A stretch of 64,000 nt of DNA, taken from positions 152,834-216,833 of the forward strand of contig NZ_LPUY01000074.1 in assembly GCF_001518015.1 (NCBI RefSeq). Direction: 5' to 3'. The translations under genes were made by a program, and so were the position numbers. The notes beneath the pieces are model-generated. The model searched no databases. It had not been told where the DNA came from and saw only the letters and a list, made by a program, of their open reading frames with translations. The DNA is from Tritonibacter horizontis. GTDB lineage: Bacteria; Pseudomonadota; Alphaproteobacteria; Rhodobacterales; Rhodobacteraceae. This document shows positions 8,945 to 17,916 of the stretch, in pieces (the stretch's first letter is position 1; each line of letters opens with the position of its first letter).

Positions 8945-10266
8945 CCGAAAGAGTGAAACATACGCTTCTGTTCATCGGCGTCGCGCTGCTGTTGGTGCTG
9001 GAGGGCACGACCTCCGCGCTTGGGGTGTTTTCGGGATCCTGGAATTCCTCGCTGACCATCCTGAACATGGGGCTGATTTCGGCAATCATGGCGCTAGGGG
9101 TGAACCTGCAATGGGGGTTTGCCGGGCTGTTCAATGTTGGCATCATGGGGTTTACCGCCCTTGGCGGGCTGGCTGTCGTGCTGACTTCGATGCCGGCAAC
9201 ACCCGGTGCCTGGGACATCGGTGGTCAGCGTATTCTGCTGGCCCTGGTGCTGGGGGCGACCACCATCGGCGGCGCTATTCTGGCCTATCAGAAACTGGCG
9301 CCGGGCCGGCCGCGCATGGTCGGAATGATTGCGACGCTGATCGCGGGTTTCTTTATCTATCGCATGGTTCTGGACCCCGGAGTTGAAGCGGTCGAAAGCA
9401 TCAATCCCGCGCTGGAAGGCAATATTGGCGGACTGGGTCTGCCGGTGCTGCTGGCCTGGCCGATCGGGGGCATCCTGGCCGCCGGTGTCGCCTGGGTCAT
9501 CGGCAAGACCGCCTTGGGTCTGCGGTCCGACTACCTTGCGATTGCAACCCTTGGCATTGCCGAAATCATCCTCTCAGTGCTCAAGAACGAGGACTGGTTG
9601 TCGCGCGGGGTGAAAAATGTGGTCGGTCTGCCGCGTCCGGTGCCCTATGAGGTCGACCTGCAGAATGATCCTGGTTTTGTTGCAAGCGCGGCCAGCTGGG
9701 GGTTCGACCCGACCACAGCCTCGACCCTTTATGTCAAACTGGGCTATTCCTTGCTCTTCACCGTGGTCCTGCTGGTTCTGCTGTGGATGGCGCAGATGGC
9801 GTTGAAGAGCCCCTGGGGCCGGATGATGCGCGCCATTCGCGACAATGAGGTCGCCGCAAACGCGATGGGCAAGAATGTCACCCGGCGACATTTGCAGATC
9901 TTTATCCTCGGCTCGGCGGTCTGCGGGATTGCCGGTGCCATGATGACCACCCTCGACAGCCAGTTGACACCTGGCACCTATAACCCGCTGCGGTTTACCT
10001 TTCTGATCTGGGTGATGGTGATTGTCGGGGGATCGGGCAACAATTTCGGCTCGGTGCTGGGCGGTCTTCTGGTCTGGTTCCTGTGGATCAAGGTCGAACC
10101 GCTGGGGACGATCCTGATCGAGGTCCTGACGGCCGGCATGGACCCGGACAGCGCCCTGCGCGCGCATCTGATGGAAAGTGCGGCGCATATGCGCCTGTTG
10201 ACCATGGGGCTGATACTCCTGCTGGTCCTCAGGTTCAGCCCTCGCGGCTTGATCCCGGAAAAATAA
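8941..10266 (+). CDS. livM: Branched-chain amino-acid type ABC permease (LivM-like)
   Basis: The partner permease, 441 residues, with about ten hydrophobic segments. 'SAIMALGVNLQWGFAGLFNVG' and 'LRSDYLAIATLGIAEII' are LivM signatures, and 'WGRMMRAIRDNEVAANAMGK' is the coupling loop that faces the ATPases. The membrane insert between residues about 90 and 160 makes it longer than the E. coli protein, as is common in alphaproteobacteria. It is the last gene of the operon; a perfect terminator starts four bases after the stop codon. Confidence 0.92.
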   Translation: MTERVKHTLLFIGVALLLVLEGTTSALGVFSGSWNSSLTILNMGLISAIMALGVNLQWGFAGLFNVGIMGFTALGGLAVVLTSMPATPGAWDIGGQRILLALVLGATTIGGAILAYQKLAPGRPRMVGMIATLIAGFFIYRMVLDPGVEAVESINPALEGNIGGLGLPVLLAWPIGGILAAGVAWVIGKTALGLRSDYLAIATLGIAEIILSVLKNEDWLSRGVKNVVGLPRPVPYEVDLQNDPGFVASAASWGFDPTTASTLYVKLGYSLLFTVVLLVLLWMAQMALKSPWGRMMRAIRDNEVAANAMGKNVTRRHLQIFILGSAVCGIAGAMMTTLDSQLTPGTYNPLRFTFLIWVMVIVGGSGNNFGSVLGGLLVWFLWIKVEPLGTILIEVLTAGMDPDSALRAHLMESAAHMRLLTMGLILLLVLRFSPRGLIPEK

Positions 10267-10269
10267 CAA

Positions 10270-10299
10270 AAAACGCCGCCCTGACATGGGCGGCGTTTT
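10270..10299. terminator. Bidirectional terminator between livM and the HerA-like gene
   Basis: AAAACGCCGCCC (10270-10281) pairs with GGGCGGCGTTTT (10288-10299) around a 6-base loop. The flanking A and T runs let it end transcripts from both converging genes. Confidence 0.9.
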
Positions 10300-10325
10300 G
10301 CTGTGCAGGGCCGGGTGAAGGCGCC

Positions 10326-11870
10326 TCAGCGCCCCTTGAACAGGCCGCCGAGGATGCCACGGACCAAGCGTCTGCCGGTGGTGCCTTTCAGCTCCTTGAT
10401 GACCGCTTCTGACATGGCGGAGGCAAAGGTGTCGCCGCCGCCAACGCGGCGCGACGTCGATCGGCCCACCCGGCCGCCGCTGTATCGCCGTGCAGCATTG
10501 AATTCGCGCACCATCGGGTCGGCCGCAGCTTCGGCCTCGGTTTCGGCCACTTCTGCCGCCGCCGCCGCGTCGTCGGCCCGCGATTTCAGGATCTCATAGG
10601 CGGAGTGCCGGTCAATCGGCGTGTCATACTTTGACGACAGGCCGGAGGATTCGATCACTGCGCGCCGCTCCGCCGGGGTAATCGGGCCCAGCTGGCTGGA
10701 CGGGGGCCGGATCAGCGTTCGTTCGACGATCCCCGGCACGGCTTTCTTTTCCAGCATCGAGGTCACGGCCTCGCCGACACCGACGGCGCGGATGGCCTCT
10801 TCGGTGGAAAAGCGCGGGTTTTCCCGATAGGTTTCGGCCGCCAGTTTCAGTTTTTTGCGGTCTCGGGCGGTAAAGGCACGCAGTGCATGCTGAACGCGGT
10901 TGCCCAACTGGCCCAGAATATCTTCGGGGATGTCATCCGGCGACTGCGTCACGAAATAGATGCCGACCCCTTTGGAGCGGATCAGACGCGCCACCTGTTC
11001 CACCTTGTCCACCAGCGCCTTTGGCGCATCCTCAAACAGCAGATGCGCTTCGTCGAAAAAGAACACCAGCTTTGGTTTGTCCGGATCACCAACCTCCGGC
11101 AGCGTTTCGAACAATTCACTCAGCAACCACAGCAGGAAGGTCGCATAGAGTTTCGGGGCGGCCATCAGCGTGTCGGCGGCAAGGATGTTCACGATCCCCT
11201 GCCCCGACGCGTCACAGCGCATCAGATCTGCCAGCTCCAGCGCGGGTTCGCCAAACATGCCGGAGCCGCCCTGGTTTTCCAGCACCAGCAGGCGCCGCTG
11301 AATGGCGCCGATTGATGCGGTCGAGACATTGCCATAGCGCAGCGACAGCGCGGCCCGGTTTTCACCGACCCAGACCAACAGCGCCTGCAGGTCCTTCAGA
11401 TCAAGCAGCGGCAGCGCCTGTTCATCCGCCAGACGAAAGGCGATGTTGAGGATGCCTTCTTGTGCTTCGCTCAGGTCCAGCAGGCGGGACAGCAGAAGTG
11501 GGCCCATTTCGGCAACGGTCGTGCGGATTGGATGACCCTGTTCACCAAAGAGATCCCAAAAGGCGACGGGGACGTTCTGGTAAGAAAACGCAGTAAATCC
11601 GATTTTTTGCGATCTTTTAACAAAGGCGTCATGGAGCGGCGCATCGGCCCTGCCGCTGTTGGCTAGACCAGACAGATCGCCTTTGACATCGGCCAGAAAC
11701 ACCGGCACGCCCTGCTGCGAGAAACTCTCTGCAAGGATTTGAAGTGTAACGGTTTTACCCGTTCCGGTCGCCCCTGCAATCAGACCGTGTCGGTTGGCAT
11801 ATTTCAATGACATATACTGGGGGTCGGCGTAGTCCGGCCCGCCGCCACCGATAAATATTTCCTCTGGCAT
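10326..11870 (-). CDS. HerA-like helicase/ATPase (DUF853 family)
   Basis: A predicted cytoplasmic hexameric ATPase of the FtsK-HerA class, 514 residues. Walker A is 'AGATGTGKT' at residues 32-40, followed by 'VFLADVKGDLSGLA'. Walker B is 'KLVFFFDEAHLLF' and the sensor region is 'GVGIYFVTQSPDDIPEDILG'. The C-terminal 130 residues are Ala/Glu-rich and then basic, ending 'RRLVRGILGGLFKGR'. HerA proteins pump DNA in repair or defence, but this bacterial branch (E. coli YjgR) has no proven role. I place the start at 11870 because family proteins begin 'MPEEIFIGGG' and an AGGAG lies ten bases upstream; the frame itself runs to 12068. No NurA-like nuclease is adjacent, and both neighbours are unrelated. 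Confidence 0.88.
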   Translation of the reverse strand: MPEEIFIGGGGPDYADPQYMSLKYANRHGLIAGATGTGKTVTLQILAESFSQQGVPVFLADVKGDLSGLANSGRADAPLHDAFVKRSQKIGFTAFSYQNVPVAFWDLFGEQGHPIRTTVAEMGPLLLSRLLDLSEAQEGILNIAFRLADEQALPLLDLKDLQALLVWVGENRAALSLRYGNVSTASIGAIQRRLLVLENQGGSGMFGEPALELADLMRCDASGQGIVNILAADTLMAAPKLYATFLLWLLSELFETLPEVGDPDKPKLVFFFDEAHLLFEDAPKALVDKVEQVARLIRSKGVGIYFVTQSPDDIPEDILGQLGNRVQHALRAFTARDRKKLKLAAETYRENPRFSTEEAIRAVGVGEAVTSMLEKKAVPGIVERTLIRPPSSQLGPITPAERRAVIESSGLSSKYDTPIDRHSAYEILKSRADDAAAAAEVAETEAEAAADPMVREFNAARRYSGGRVGRSTSRRVGGGDTFASAMSEAVIKELKGTTGRRLVRGILGGLFKGR

Positions 11871-11992
11871 TCCTTCATAACTCCTAACGGCGCTTATGGA
11901 ACGAAAATACAATGTTAACCTTTCCGTGCCAGCCTGAACTTGCCCGTCGGTTCCAATGCGGTTTTCCGGCGGACATTTCCTCCCTGTCAGAC

Positions 11993-12022
11993 TGGCCGTG
12001 CCTTGTGCACGGCCATTTTTTT
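11993..12022 (+). terminator. Strong hairpin terminator with no gene in front of it
   Basis: TGGCCGTG (11993-12000) pairs with CACGGCCA (12008-12015) around CCTTGTG, followed by seven T (12016-12022). The only upstream gene on this strand ends at 10266, beyond another terminator. A short RNA starting between about 11870 and 11980 would explain it. Confidence 0.65.
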
Positions 12023-12123
12023 CGACAGCCTGCCTGTCATGTTGGAACTTGTCACATTTCTTCAGCAAAAGAAGCGCAAAAGGTCCGTTTGAAACAGATA
12101 CTGATTTTTTTTGTTATTGGATG

Positions 12124-12226
12124 TTGACCGGGCGGGAATTCGCTCGTAACGTTCTGATTAATAACTAAGTCGGCCAGTCCGACGGGGAGATGTGTTTGCA
12201 AAAAGGGGGCTTCTGGCCCCCTTTTT
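12124..12226 (+). ncRNA. Candidate small RNA with terminal hairpin
   Basis: A possible promoter (TTGACC at 12124-12129, weak TAACGT at 12147-12152, 17-base spacer) precedes a 5-bp hairpin GTCGG/CCGAC (12169-12183), an unpaired stretch, and a strong terminator: GGGGGC (12205-12210) with GCCCCC (12216-12221), extended by A5/T5. The predicted RNA is about 65 bases, the layout of many bacterial sRNAs. It could instead be the terminator of a longer leader. I do not recognise a family. The IalB gene begins 277 bases further on. Confidence 0.35.
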
Positions 12227-12502
12227 CGTGTCTGACGGCTCCTGTCGCGGCAGCGGATTTTGAATCGGTCAGCCTTGATCTGGCGCCTTCCGGCCCGGCT
12301 CTGGTGGGGGGGCGCTTTTTTTCGCATCGGGCCGACCCTCGGATTGTCTTCTGCCCCAGACCTGGTGATTGGCAACATTCCGCAGACGAGCCCAAAACCA
12401 GGGAATTCTGCCGGGAATTGCGGGGGCTGGCGGTTTTATTCCCCTGACACATCCGGGTGGTCATGTTACATGCGAACAATAAACCAAACAGAAGAGGCAT
12501 TC

Positions 12503-13153
12503 ATGTTGAAATCCCTCAGCTCGCTCTCTCTTGCCGTTCTGATTGCGGCGCATGCGCCCGCTCTGGCACAAGAGACGACCGAACAGGATGCAGTTGAACA
12601 GACTGCGGAAACTACAGAAGACGGCACGCCGGCGCCCAAGCCAAACGCCGATCAGCTTCTTGATCTCGGAACGCCCAATGATGACGCCTCACAGGTCGGT
12701 CAGCGGTATTCCAAAGAGAAATTCGGAGATTGGGATCTGGCATGCGTCCGGACGAACTCGGGCGAAGACCCCTGTTCGCTGGTTCAGGTGCTCGTCGATG
12801 ACGAAGGCGGCCCGGTTGCCGAGGTCTCGCTGTTTCGCATCGATACCGCCGGTGGTGGCCAGGCGGTTGCCGGGGCGACAGTGATCGCGCCGCTGGAAAC
12901 GCTCTTGCCCGCTGGCCTGTCGATCTCGGTCGATGGTGCGCCGGGCAAGCGGTATAATTTCTCCTTCTGCAACAGCGCCGGCTGCGTGGCGCAGATTGGA
13001 CTGACCGAGGCCGATATCAATGCCTTTAAACAGGGCAGCGCGGCGACATTCAGCCTGCGCCCGGCCCCCGCCCCAGAGACGGTGGTGTCGGTCAAGATGT
13101 CGCTGAGCGGCTTCACATCTGGCTATAACGCCGTGGATGTCGTGTCGCAGTAA
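12503..13153 (+). CDS. Invasion-associated locus B (IalB) family protein
   Basis: An exported protein of 216 residues. Residues 1-22 are a signal peptide cleaved after APALA, followed by a Glu/Thr-rich low-complexity stretch to about residue 60. The IalB domain then runs to the C terminus: 'KFGDWDLACV', 'CSLVQVLVDDEGG', 'LPAGLSISVDG', 'YNFSFCNSAGCVAQIGL', with cysteines likely to form disulphides. IalB was named for Bartonella erythrocyte invasion, but the family is common in free-living alphaproteobacteria, where its role is unknown; the name should not be read as virulence. An AGAGG site five bases before the ATG sets the start. It is a single gene, convergent with the KAS gene. Confidence 0.88.
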   Translation: MLKSLSSLSLAVLIAAHAPALAQETTEQDAVEQTAETTEDGTPAPKPNADQLLDLGTPNDDASQVGQRYSKEKFGDWDLACVRTNSGEDPCSLVQVLVDDEGGPVAEVSLFRIDTAGGGQAVAGATVIAPLETLLPAGLSISVDGAPGKRYNFSFCNSAGCVAQIGLTEADINAFKQGSAATFSLRPAPAPETVVSVKMSLSGFTSGYNAVDVVSQ

Positions 13154-13177
13154 TCCAACCGACTGTTTGCAAAAAAA

Positions 13178-13213
13178 GCGGCCCGCGCGCAGATATCACT
13201 GCGTGGGGGCCGT
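13178..13213 (-). terminator. Terminator between ialB and the KAS gene
   Basis: CGGCCC (13179-13184) pairs with GGGCCG (13207-13212), with an inner CGCAG/CTGCG stem (13188-13192 and 13199-13203). Seven A (13171-13177) precede it on the plus strand, giving a T7 run on the minus strand. It best serves the minus-strand KAS/ACP operon but may act both ways. Confidence 0.7.
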
Positions 13214-13272
13214 TTGTTTGAGGGGAACCGTACGGGCATCGAAGGCCACGGCCCCCTTGGGCCGCCCCTGGC

Positions 13273-14481
13273 CTAGACCCGTTTCAGTGCAAGGACCGCG
13301 TTCAGCCCGCCAAAGGCAAAGGCGTTGGAAAGCGCAACAGAGACCTTCGCCTCGCGGGCCTCGTTCGGCACCACGTCCAGCGCGCATTCTGGATCCGGCT
13401 CTTCATAGCCGATGGTGGGGGCAATCACCCCGTCGCGCAGCGCCATGATGCAGGCCAATAGCTCCACCGCACCGGTGCCACCGATCAAATGCCCATGCAT
13501 TGATTTTGTCGAAGACATCATCAGGCTGTCGGCATGCGGGCCAAAGACATCGGCAACAGCGGCGCATTCGGTCTTGTCATTCGCGGCCGTCCCGGTGCCG
13601 TGGGCATTGATATAACCGACCTCCGAGGCATTGACCCCGGCATCTTTCAACGCTCCGGAAATGGCCCGCGCCGCCCCCTGTTTGCTGGGCATCACGATAT
13701 CCGCAGCGTCAGAACTCATGGCGTAGCCGACGATCTCGCACAGGATCTCGGCCCCGCGGGCGCGCGCGTGTTCGTATTCCTCAAAGACAAAAATGCCGGC
13801 CCCTTCCCCCTGCACCATACCATTGCGATTGGCGCTGAAGGGACGACAGGCATCCTTGGACATCACACGCAGGCCTTCCCAGGCCTTGACCCCGCCAAAA
13901 CACAACATCGATTCCGACCCGCCGGTGATCATTGCCGGGCTCATCCCGCTGCGCACCATCTGAAAGGCCTGTGCCATGGCGTGGTTTGACGAGGCACAAG
14001 CGGTCGAGACCGTATAGCTTGGCCCCTTCAGGTTGTATTCCATCGACACATGGCTGGCGGCGGCGTTGTTCATCAGCTTTGGCACCACAAAGGGATGCAC
14101 CCGGTTCTTGCCGTCCTCATAGACCGATCTGTAGTTGTCGTCCCAGGTCGAGACACCGCCGCCCGCGGTGCCGAGCACGACGCCGGATTTCGCGGCCAGC
14201 TCCCCGATGAATTCCAGGCCAGACTGTCGGATCGCTTCTTCGGCGGCAAACAGGGTGAACTGGGTGAACCGGTCATAGAGCGCCATCTGTTGCCGGTTGA
14301 AGCGACCTTCTGCCTCAAAATCACGGACTTGGCCGCCGATCTTGATGGCAAGTCGATCCACGTCCCGGAACTCCAGCGGGCCAATTCCGCAGCGTCCCTC
14401 GCGCATCGCCTCCAGCGTTGCGGCGGTGGAATGACCCAGCGCGTTGATCGTTCCGGCGCCGGTGATCACAACACGTTTCAT
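13273..14481 (-). CDS. Beta-ketoacyl-ACP synthase II (FabF-like)
   Basis: A cytoplasmic condensing enzyme of 402 residues that elongates acyl-ACP with malonyl-ACP. The Cys-His-His catalytic set is intact: C162 in 'VSTACASSNHAM', His in 'NAHGTGTAANDKTE', and His in 'STKSMHGHLIGGTGAVE'. It starts 'MKRVVITGAGTINALG', which is typical of the family. It lies 32 bases downstream of an acyl carrier protein gene and near lpxD, which suggests a special fatty acid for lipid A rather than bulk synthesis. This resembles the rhizobial AcpXL clusters for very long chain acyl groups, though the other genes of those clusters are missing here. A housekeeping fabF is expected elsewhere. Confidence 0.92.
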   Translation of the reverse strand: MKRVVITGAGTINALGHSTAATLEAMREGRCGIGPLEFRDVDRLAIKIGGQVRDFEAEGRFNRQQMALYDRFTQFTLFAAEEAIRQSGLEFIGELAAKSGVVLGTAGGGVSTWDDNYRSVYEDGKNRVHPFVVPKLMNNAAASHVSMEYNLKGPSYTVSTACASSNHAMAQAFQMVRSGMSPAMITGGSESMLCFGGVKAWEGLRVMSKDACRPFSANRNGMVQGEGAGIFVFEEYEHARARGAEILCEIVGYAMSSDAADIVMPSKQGAARAISGALKDAGVNASEVGYINAHGTGTAANDKTECAAVADVFGPHADSLMMSSTKSMHGHLIGGTGAVELLACIMALRDGVIAPTIGYEEPDPECALDVVPNEAREAKVSVALSNAFAFGGLNAVLALKRV

Positions 14482-14513
14482 CTGTTGTCCTCTTGGTCGG
14501 CTGGCTTCAGGGA

Positions 14514-14771
14514 TCAGCCTTTGTCGGCGATCAACGTATTGATGCCATCCACAATCGCGCGCACATTCGAGATGTCAAAATCGCTCTCGTTTGGTTCGTT
14601 CGCGTTAAACGGGATCGTGATGTCGAATTCTTCCTCGATCGCAAAAATGCACTCGACCAGACCGAGGCTGTCGATTCCGAGGTCGTCCAGGGTGCTGTCG
14701 AGGGTAACATCTGACGGATCTAGGACCGCCTGTTCCGCGATGATTGCGATGACCTTGTCCTGCGTGCTCAT
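14514..14771 (-). CDS. Acyl carrier protein (specialised, next to KAS and lpxD)
   Basis: An 85-residue acidic carrier protein. The phosphopantetheine attachment site is S35 in '[20 protein letters not shown]'. It is a little longer than AcpP and has an unusual loop after residue 55 ('[11 protein letters not shown]') in place of the usual helix III approach, so it is unlikely to be the general fatty-acid ACP. It lies 52 bases after lpxD and 32 bases before the KAS gene, all on one strand, so it probably carries the acyl chain made by that KAS. Its true partner acyltransferase is not shown by the sequence. Confidence 0.9.
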   Translation of the reverse strand: MSTQDKVIAIIAEQAVLDPSDVTLDSTLDDLGIDSLGLVECIFAIEEEFDITIPFNANEPNESDFDISNVRAIVDGINTLIADKG

Positions 14772-14823
14772 AAAGGCGGCTCCTGCGGGAGAAACATTTG
14801 CGAGTGGTTTACTGATTGCGACC

Positions 14824-15897
14824 TTATTTGAAAACAGCCTTTTTCAACGCGTCGAGGTCGCGCAGCATTCGCGGCAGACGGCGTTGCGCTTTGTACATTT
14901 CCGTATGGGTGTCCATCTTGACGGCGGGATACCCCATCATGACGCGGCCGGCGGGGACGTTTGACAGGATCTTGGTGCCGCCCCCGGCGATGACACGATC
15001 CCCGATGAATGTGTTGTCCGCAACACCACATTGTCCGCCGAGCACGACATTGTCGCCAATTGTCACGGAACCGGACAACCCGGTTTGGCCACAAAGCAGG
15101 CAATCAGCGCCGATGCGGCAGTTGTGACCAATATGGACCTGGTTGTCGAGCTTGGTGCCATCGCCGATTTCCGTGTCCCGGATGGTGCCATTGTCAATCG
15201 TGGCGTTTGCACCGATTTCCACGTCATTTCCGATCCTTACGGAGCCAAGTGAATGTATCCTGACCCAGGCTTGCGCCTTGGCTTCGCCCTGGTCTCCCAA
15301 GGTTTTGCGGACGTTTTCCACCCCGGAGGTCTCTGGCGTGACATAGGAAAACCCATCGGCGGCAATGCGCGCGCCGGGCTGGGCGCGAAACCGGTCACCG
15401 ATCGTCACGCGGGCCCCGATGGAGACCATTTCACGCAAGTTCGCACCGACTCCGAGGGTGACATCCGCCCCGATAAAGCAATGCGCGCCGATCAGCGATC
15501 CGTTGCCGATGCGGGCTCTCGGGCCGATCACCGCCAGCGGGCCGATTGTGACATCCGCCCCGATCTGTGCGCTCGGGTCGATCACTGCGGAGGGATGGAT
15601 ACCCGGCGTTTCGTGCTGGCCGGGGTCCAGCATGCGCGTCAATCCGCCCATCGCAAGGCGGGGCCGCGCGACAAAGATCGCCGCCTCCAGACCCAGCGCC
15701 TGCCAGTCGGCCCCCTCCCAAAGCAGCGCCGCACGGGCGCGTCCCTGCGACAGGGCCTCGCCATATTTGGGCGACATCGCCATGGCCAGCGCGTCCGGAC
15801 CGGCGTCCTGGGGTTCTGCTGCACCTGAGATGACAAAGTCGACCGCGCCAACCGCTTCGGCACCAAGTGATTTTGCGATTTCACCTACGCTGAACAT
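14824..15897 (-). CDS. lpxD: UDP-3-O-(3-hydroxyacyl)glucosamine N-acyltransferase
   Basis: This enzyme adds the N-linked 3-hydroxyacyl chain in lipid A synthesis, from 3-hydroxyacyl-ACP, in the cytoplasm. The 357-residue protein has an N-terminal uridine-binding domain (about 1-110) and a left-handed beta-helix of hexapeptide repeats (about 110-320) such as '[20 protein letters not shown]'. The catalytic His lies in '[14 protein letters not shown]'. The C-terminal helices bind ACP. lpxD usually sits in a bamA-skp-fabZ-lpxA cluster; here it is instead upstream of a KAS and an ACP and downstream of an L,D-transpeptidase gene. A second lpxD copy in the usual place is therefore possible. Confidence 0.93.
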   Translation of the reverse strand: MFSVGEIAKSLGAEAVGAVDFVISGAAEPQDAGPDALAMAMSPKYGEALSQGRARAALLWEGADWQALGLEAAIFVARPRLAMGGLTRMLDPGQHETPGIHPSAVIDPSAQIGADVTIGPLAVIGPRARIGNGSLIGAHCFIGADVTLGVGANLREMVSIGARVTIGDRFRAQPGARIAADGFSYVTPETSGVENVRKTLGDQGEAKAQAWVRIHSLGSVRIGNDVEIGANATIDNGTIRDTEIGDGTKLDNQVHIGHNCRIGADCLLCGQTGLSGSVTIGDNVVLGGQCGVADNTFIGDRVIAGGGTKILSNVPAGRVMMGYPAVKMDTHTEMYKAQRRLPRMLRDLDALKKAVFK

Positions 15898-15934
15898 CGG
15901 GCCATTCCTCCTGAACCGGATCCTGGCCCGAGAC

Positions 15935-17557
15935 TTAACCCTGAACGCCGGGGAGTACTACCCCTGCCCGTTCCAGGGCCTCCCAGATCTTGGCATCGCG
16001 ACCATAGACATCCCGGCGAAACTCCGCGCGGCCATCTTCGCTGACAAAAGCCGTGCGATAGATGATGTGTACCGGCACCTTGGTTTCCAGTTCGACCTTG
16101 GTTTCCTTGCCGCTGTTCAGGACGCTTTGGAAAAAGCCCTTTGGATCGTCTTCCTGCACCGCAAGCAGGGCATAGGCAAAGTCAAACGGGTCCTGCAGAC
16201 GGATACACCCATGTGAAAAGGCCCGAACCTCGCGTCCGAACAGGCTCTTTTGCGGCGTATCGTGCAGGTAGATGTTATATTTGTTCGGGAACATGAATTT
16301 CACCAGACCCAAGGCATTGCTGCGGCTCGGCGGCTGGCGCATGGCAAAGGGAAAGCTGCGCTGGGTGAACTGGGTGAAATCCACGGCGTTGCGGTCCACG
16401 ACGCGCCCGCGGCTATCGGTAATCTCGATATAGCTGTGGGCGTTGGGGTTGTTTTTCAGCTTGGGCAGATATTCCTTGGTCACGATGGACCGTGGGACAT
16501 ACCAGCTTGGGTTGATCACCATATGCTCCATCTCGTCGGAGAACTCCGGCGACCGGCGGTCATGGCTGTTACGACCAATGACAGAGCGGGTGACAAAGGT
16601 GACTTCGCCCTTGTCGATGATCTTGGCGGTGAAATCGGTCTGGTTGACCAGAACATGCCGGTCGCCGCGATCTGGCGTCAGCCAGCGTTCGCGCTCCATC
16701 GCGACAATGACGGATTTGATCCGGTCGGTCACCGGGCGGTTGACCTCTTTCAACGTGCCTTCGCCTGCGATCCCGTCAACCTCAAGCCCATGCTCGCCCT
16801 GGAACCGGCGCACCGCGTCTTCCAAGGCCAGATCGTAGCTCCGTGCGGCGGTGGGCGTCAGGTATCCCATGGTCACCAAACGGTTTCGCAGCGCAATCAC
16901 ATCCGTGCCGGTGTCGCCCGGCTCCATCTTGCGGACCGGAACCGGGGCGCCCCAGCCGCCTGCGTCCAGCAGCGTTTCCAGCCGTAGTTTTTCACGCAGC
17001 AAGGCGCGGTACTGCGTCGAATGCGGCACAAGAGATTGCAGGAACGCCTGCGGCCGCTGCGTTTCAATCCCGCGCAGGATCGCAACCATGTCCACCTTGT
17101 GCTTTTTGCGGACGATGCCGTCGTCAATGCTCTCGGGGTTGTTAATCAGACCGGTCTGAAGGTCGGTCGCATAATCGACCAAGGCGCGGCTCAGGGCGAC
17201 TTCGACGGCGCCCAGATCGCGGGTCGATTTCACCGCGCGCATCTGCTCGATCAACCGGGCCGCCACCACGGACATATCCGGCAACCCATGCGCCGAGGCT
17301 TCGTCCAGCGCCTGCATCAGCGCCTGACGTCGGGCGCGCGCCTCATCCGTCTGTGCGGTCCAGATCGGATCATAGTTGTTTTCACGATAAAAAGCGGCGA
17401 CGGAGTCGTCCTCCCAGGCCATTTCAGCCACCGCTTGGCGAAATCCTGTGGTGGAGGCTTCAGCCGCATCGGCCCAATGGAGGGCAACCCCAAGACCGGC
17501 CGCGAACAGACCGGCGGTGACATAGGATGTGATCTTTGGGGCGCGGGCCTGCGACAT
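15935..17557 (-). CDS. Murein L,D-transpeptidase (YcbB/LdtD-like)
   Basis: A periplasmic, membrane-anchored enzyme of 540 residues that makes 3-3 cross-links in peptidoglycan. Residues about 10-32 are a signal anchor. A substrate-binding N-terminal region is followed by a PG_binding_1 domain (about 215-275, '[20 protein letters not shown]') and a YkuD catalytic domain (about 300-490). The nucleophile is C451 in '[12 protein letters not shown]'. The length and the '[14 protein letters not shown]' and '[11 protein letters not shown]' blocks match the YcbB branch. It lies 37 bases before lpxD on the same strand, so envelope functions seem grouped in this transcript. Confidence 0.92.
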   Translation of the reverse strand: MSQARAPKITSYVTAGLFAAGLGVALHWADAAEASTTGFRQAVAEMAWEDDSVAAFYRENNYDPIWTAQTDEARARRQALMQALDEASAHGLPDMSVVAARLIEQMRAVKSTRDLGAVEVALSRALVDYATDLQTGLINNPESIDDGIVRKKHKVDMVAILRGIETQRPQAFLQSLVPHSTQYRALLREKLRLETLLDAGGWGAPVPVRKMEPGDTGTDVIALRNRLVTMGYLTPTAARSYDLALEDAVRRFQGEHGLEVDGIAGEGTLKEVNRPVTDRIKSVIVAMERERWLTPDRGDRHVLVNQTDFTAKIIDKGEVTFVTRSVIGRNSHDRRSPEFSDEMEHMVINPSWYVPRSIVTKEYLPKLKNNPNAHSYIEITDSRGRVVDRNAVDFTQFTQRSFPFAMRQPPSRSNALGLVKFMFPNKYNIYLHDTPQKSLFGREVRAFSHGCIRLQDPFDFAYALLAVQEDDPKGFFQSVLNSGKETKVELETKVPVHIIYRTAFVSEDGRAEFRRDVYGRDAKIWEALERAGVVLPGVQG

Positions 17558-17916
17558 TGTTCAATAACTCCAAGCTTCAAATCGGATGATCCAGTTAGAC
17601 CTTAAGCCAGCATAGGTAAACGCCCGGCTTGCAAGTCCATTCACATTTCCATCAGGCATGCAAAAGCAGCAACGTTGATGCGGCGAAACCCCTAGGTTGG
17701 CTTTTTGTTCCATCGGGTTAGGGGGAAAAACCCGTCTGCCCTCCCCTTTTGCGCAAGAAATTGCCGAAAAATCACCACATTCTGGCAAGGGATCATTCAA
17801 GAGTTGGCACCCGATTCCTGCTGTGCCATATATCCATTGCGCAACAAAGCGTGAAAAAAACCCGGTCCAACCGGGAATTGTGGAACAAAAAAAGCGTACG
17901 GGACAACGCTCCTCAC
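17558..17916. other. Divergent intergenic region between the transpeptidase and DUF882 genes
   Basis: This stretch of about 360 bases must hold the promoters of two divergent envelope genes. I see no RNA gene, no clear operator and no credible small gene. The DUF882 frame stays open upstream, but no family member begins there. Confidence 0.4.
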
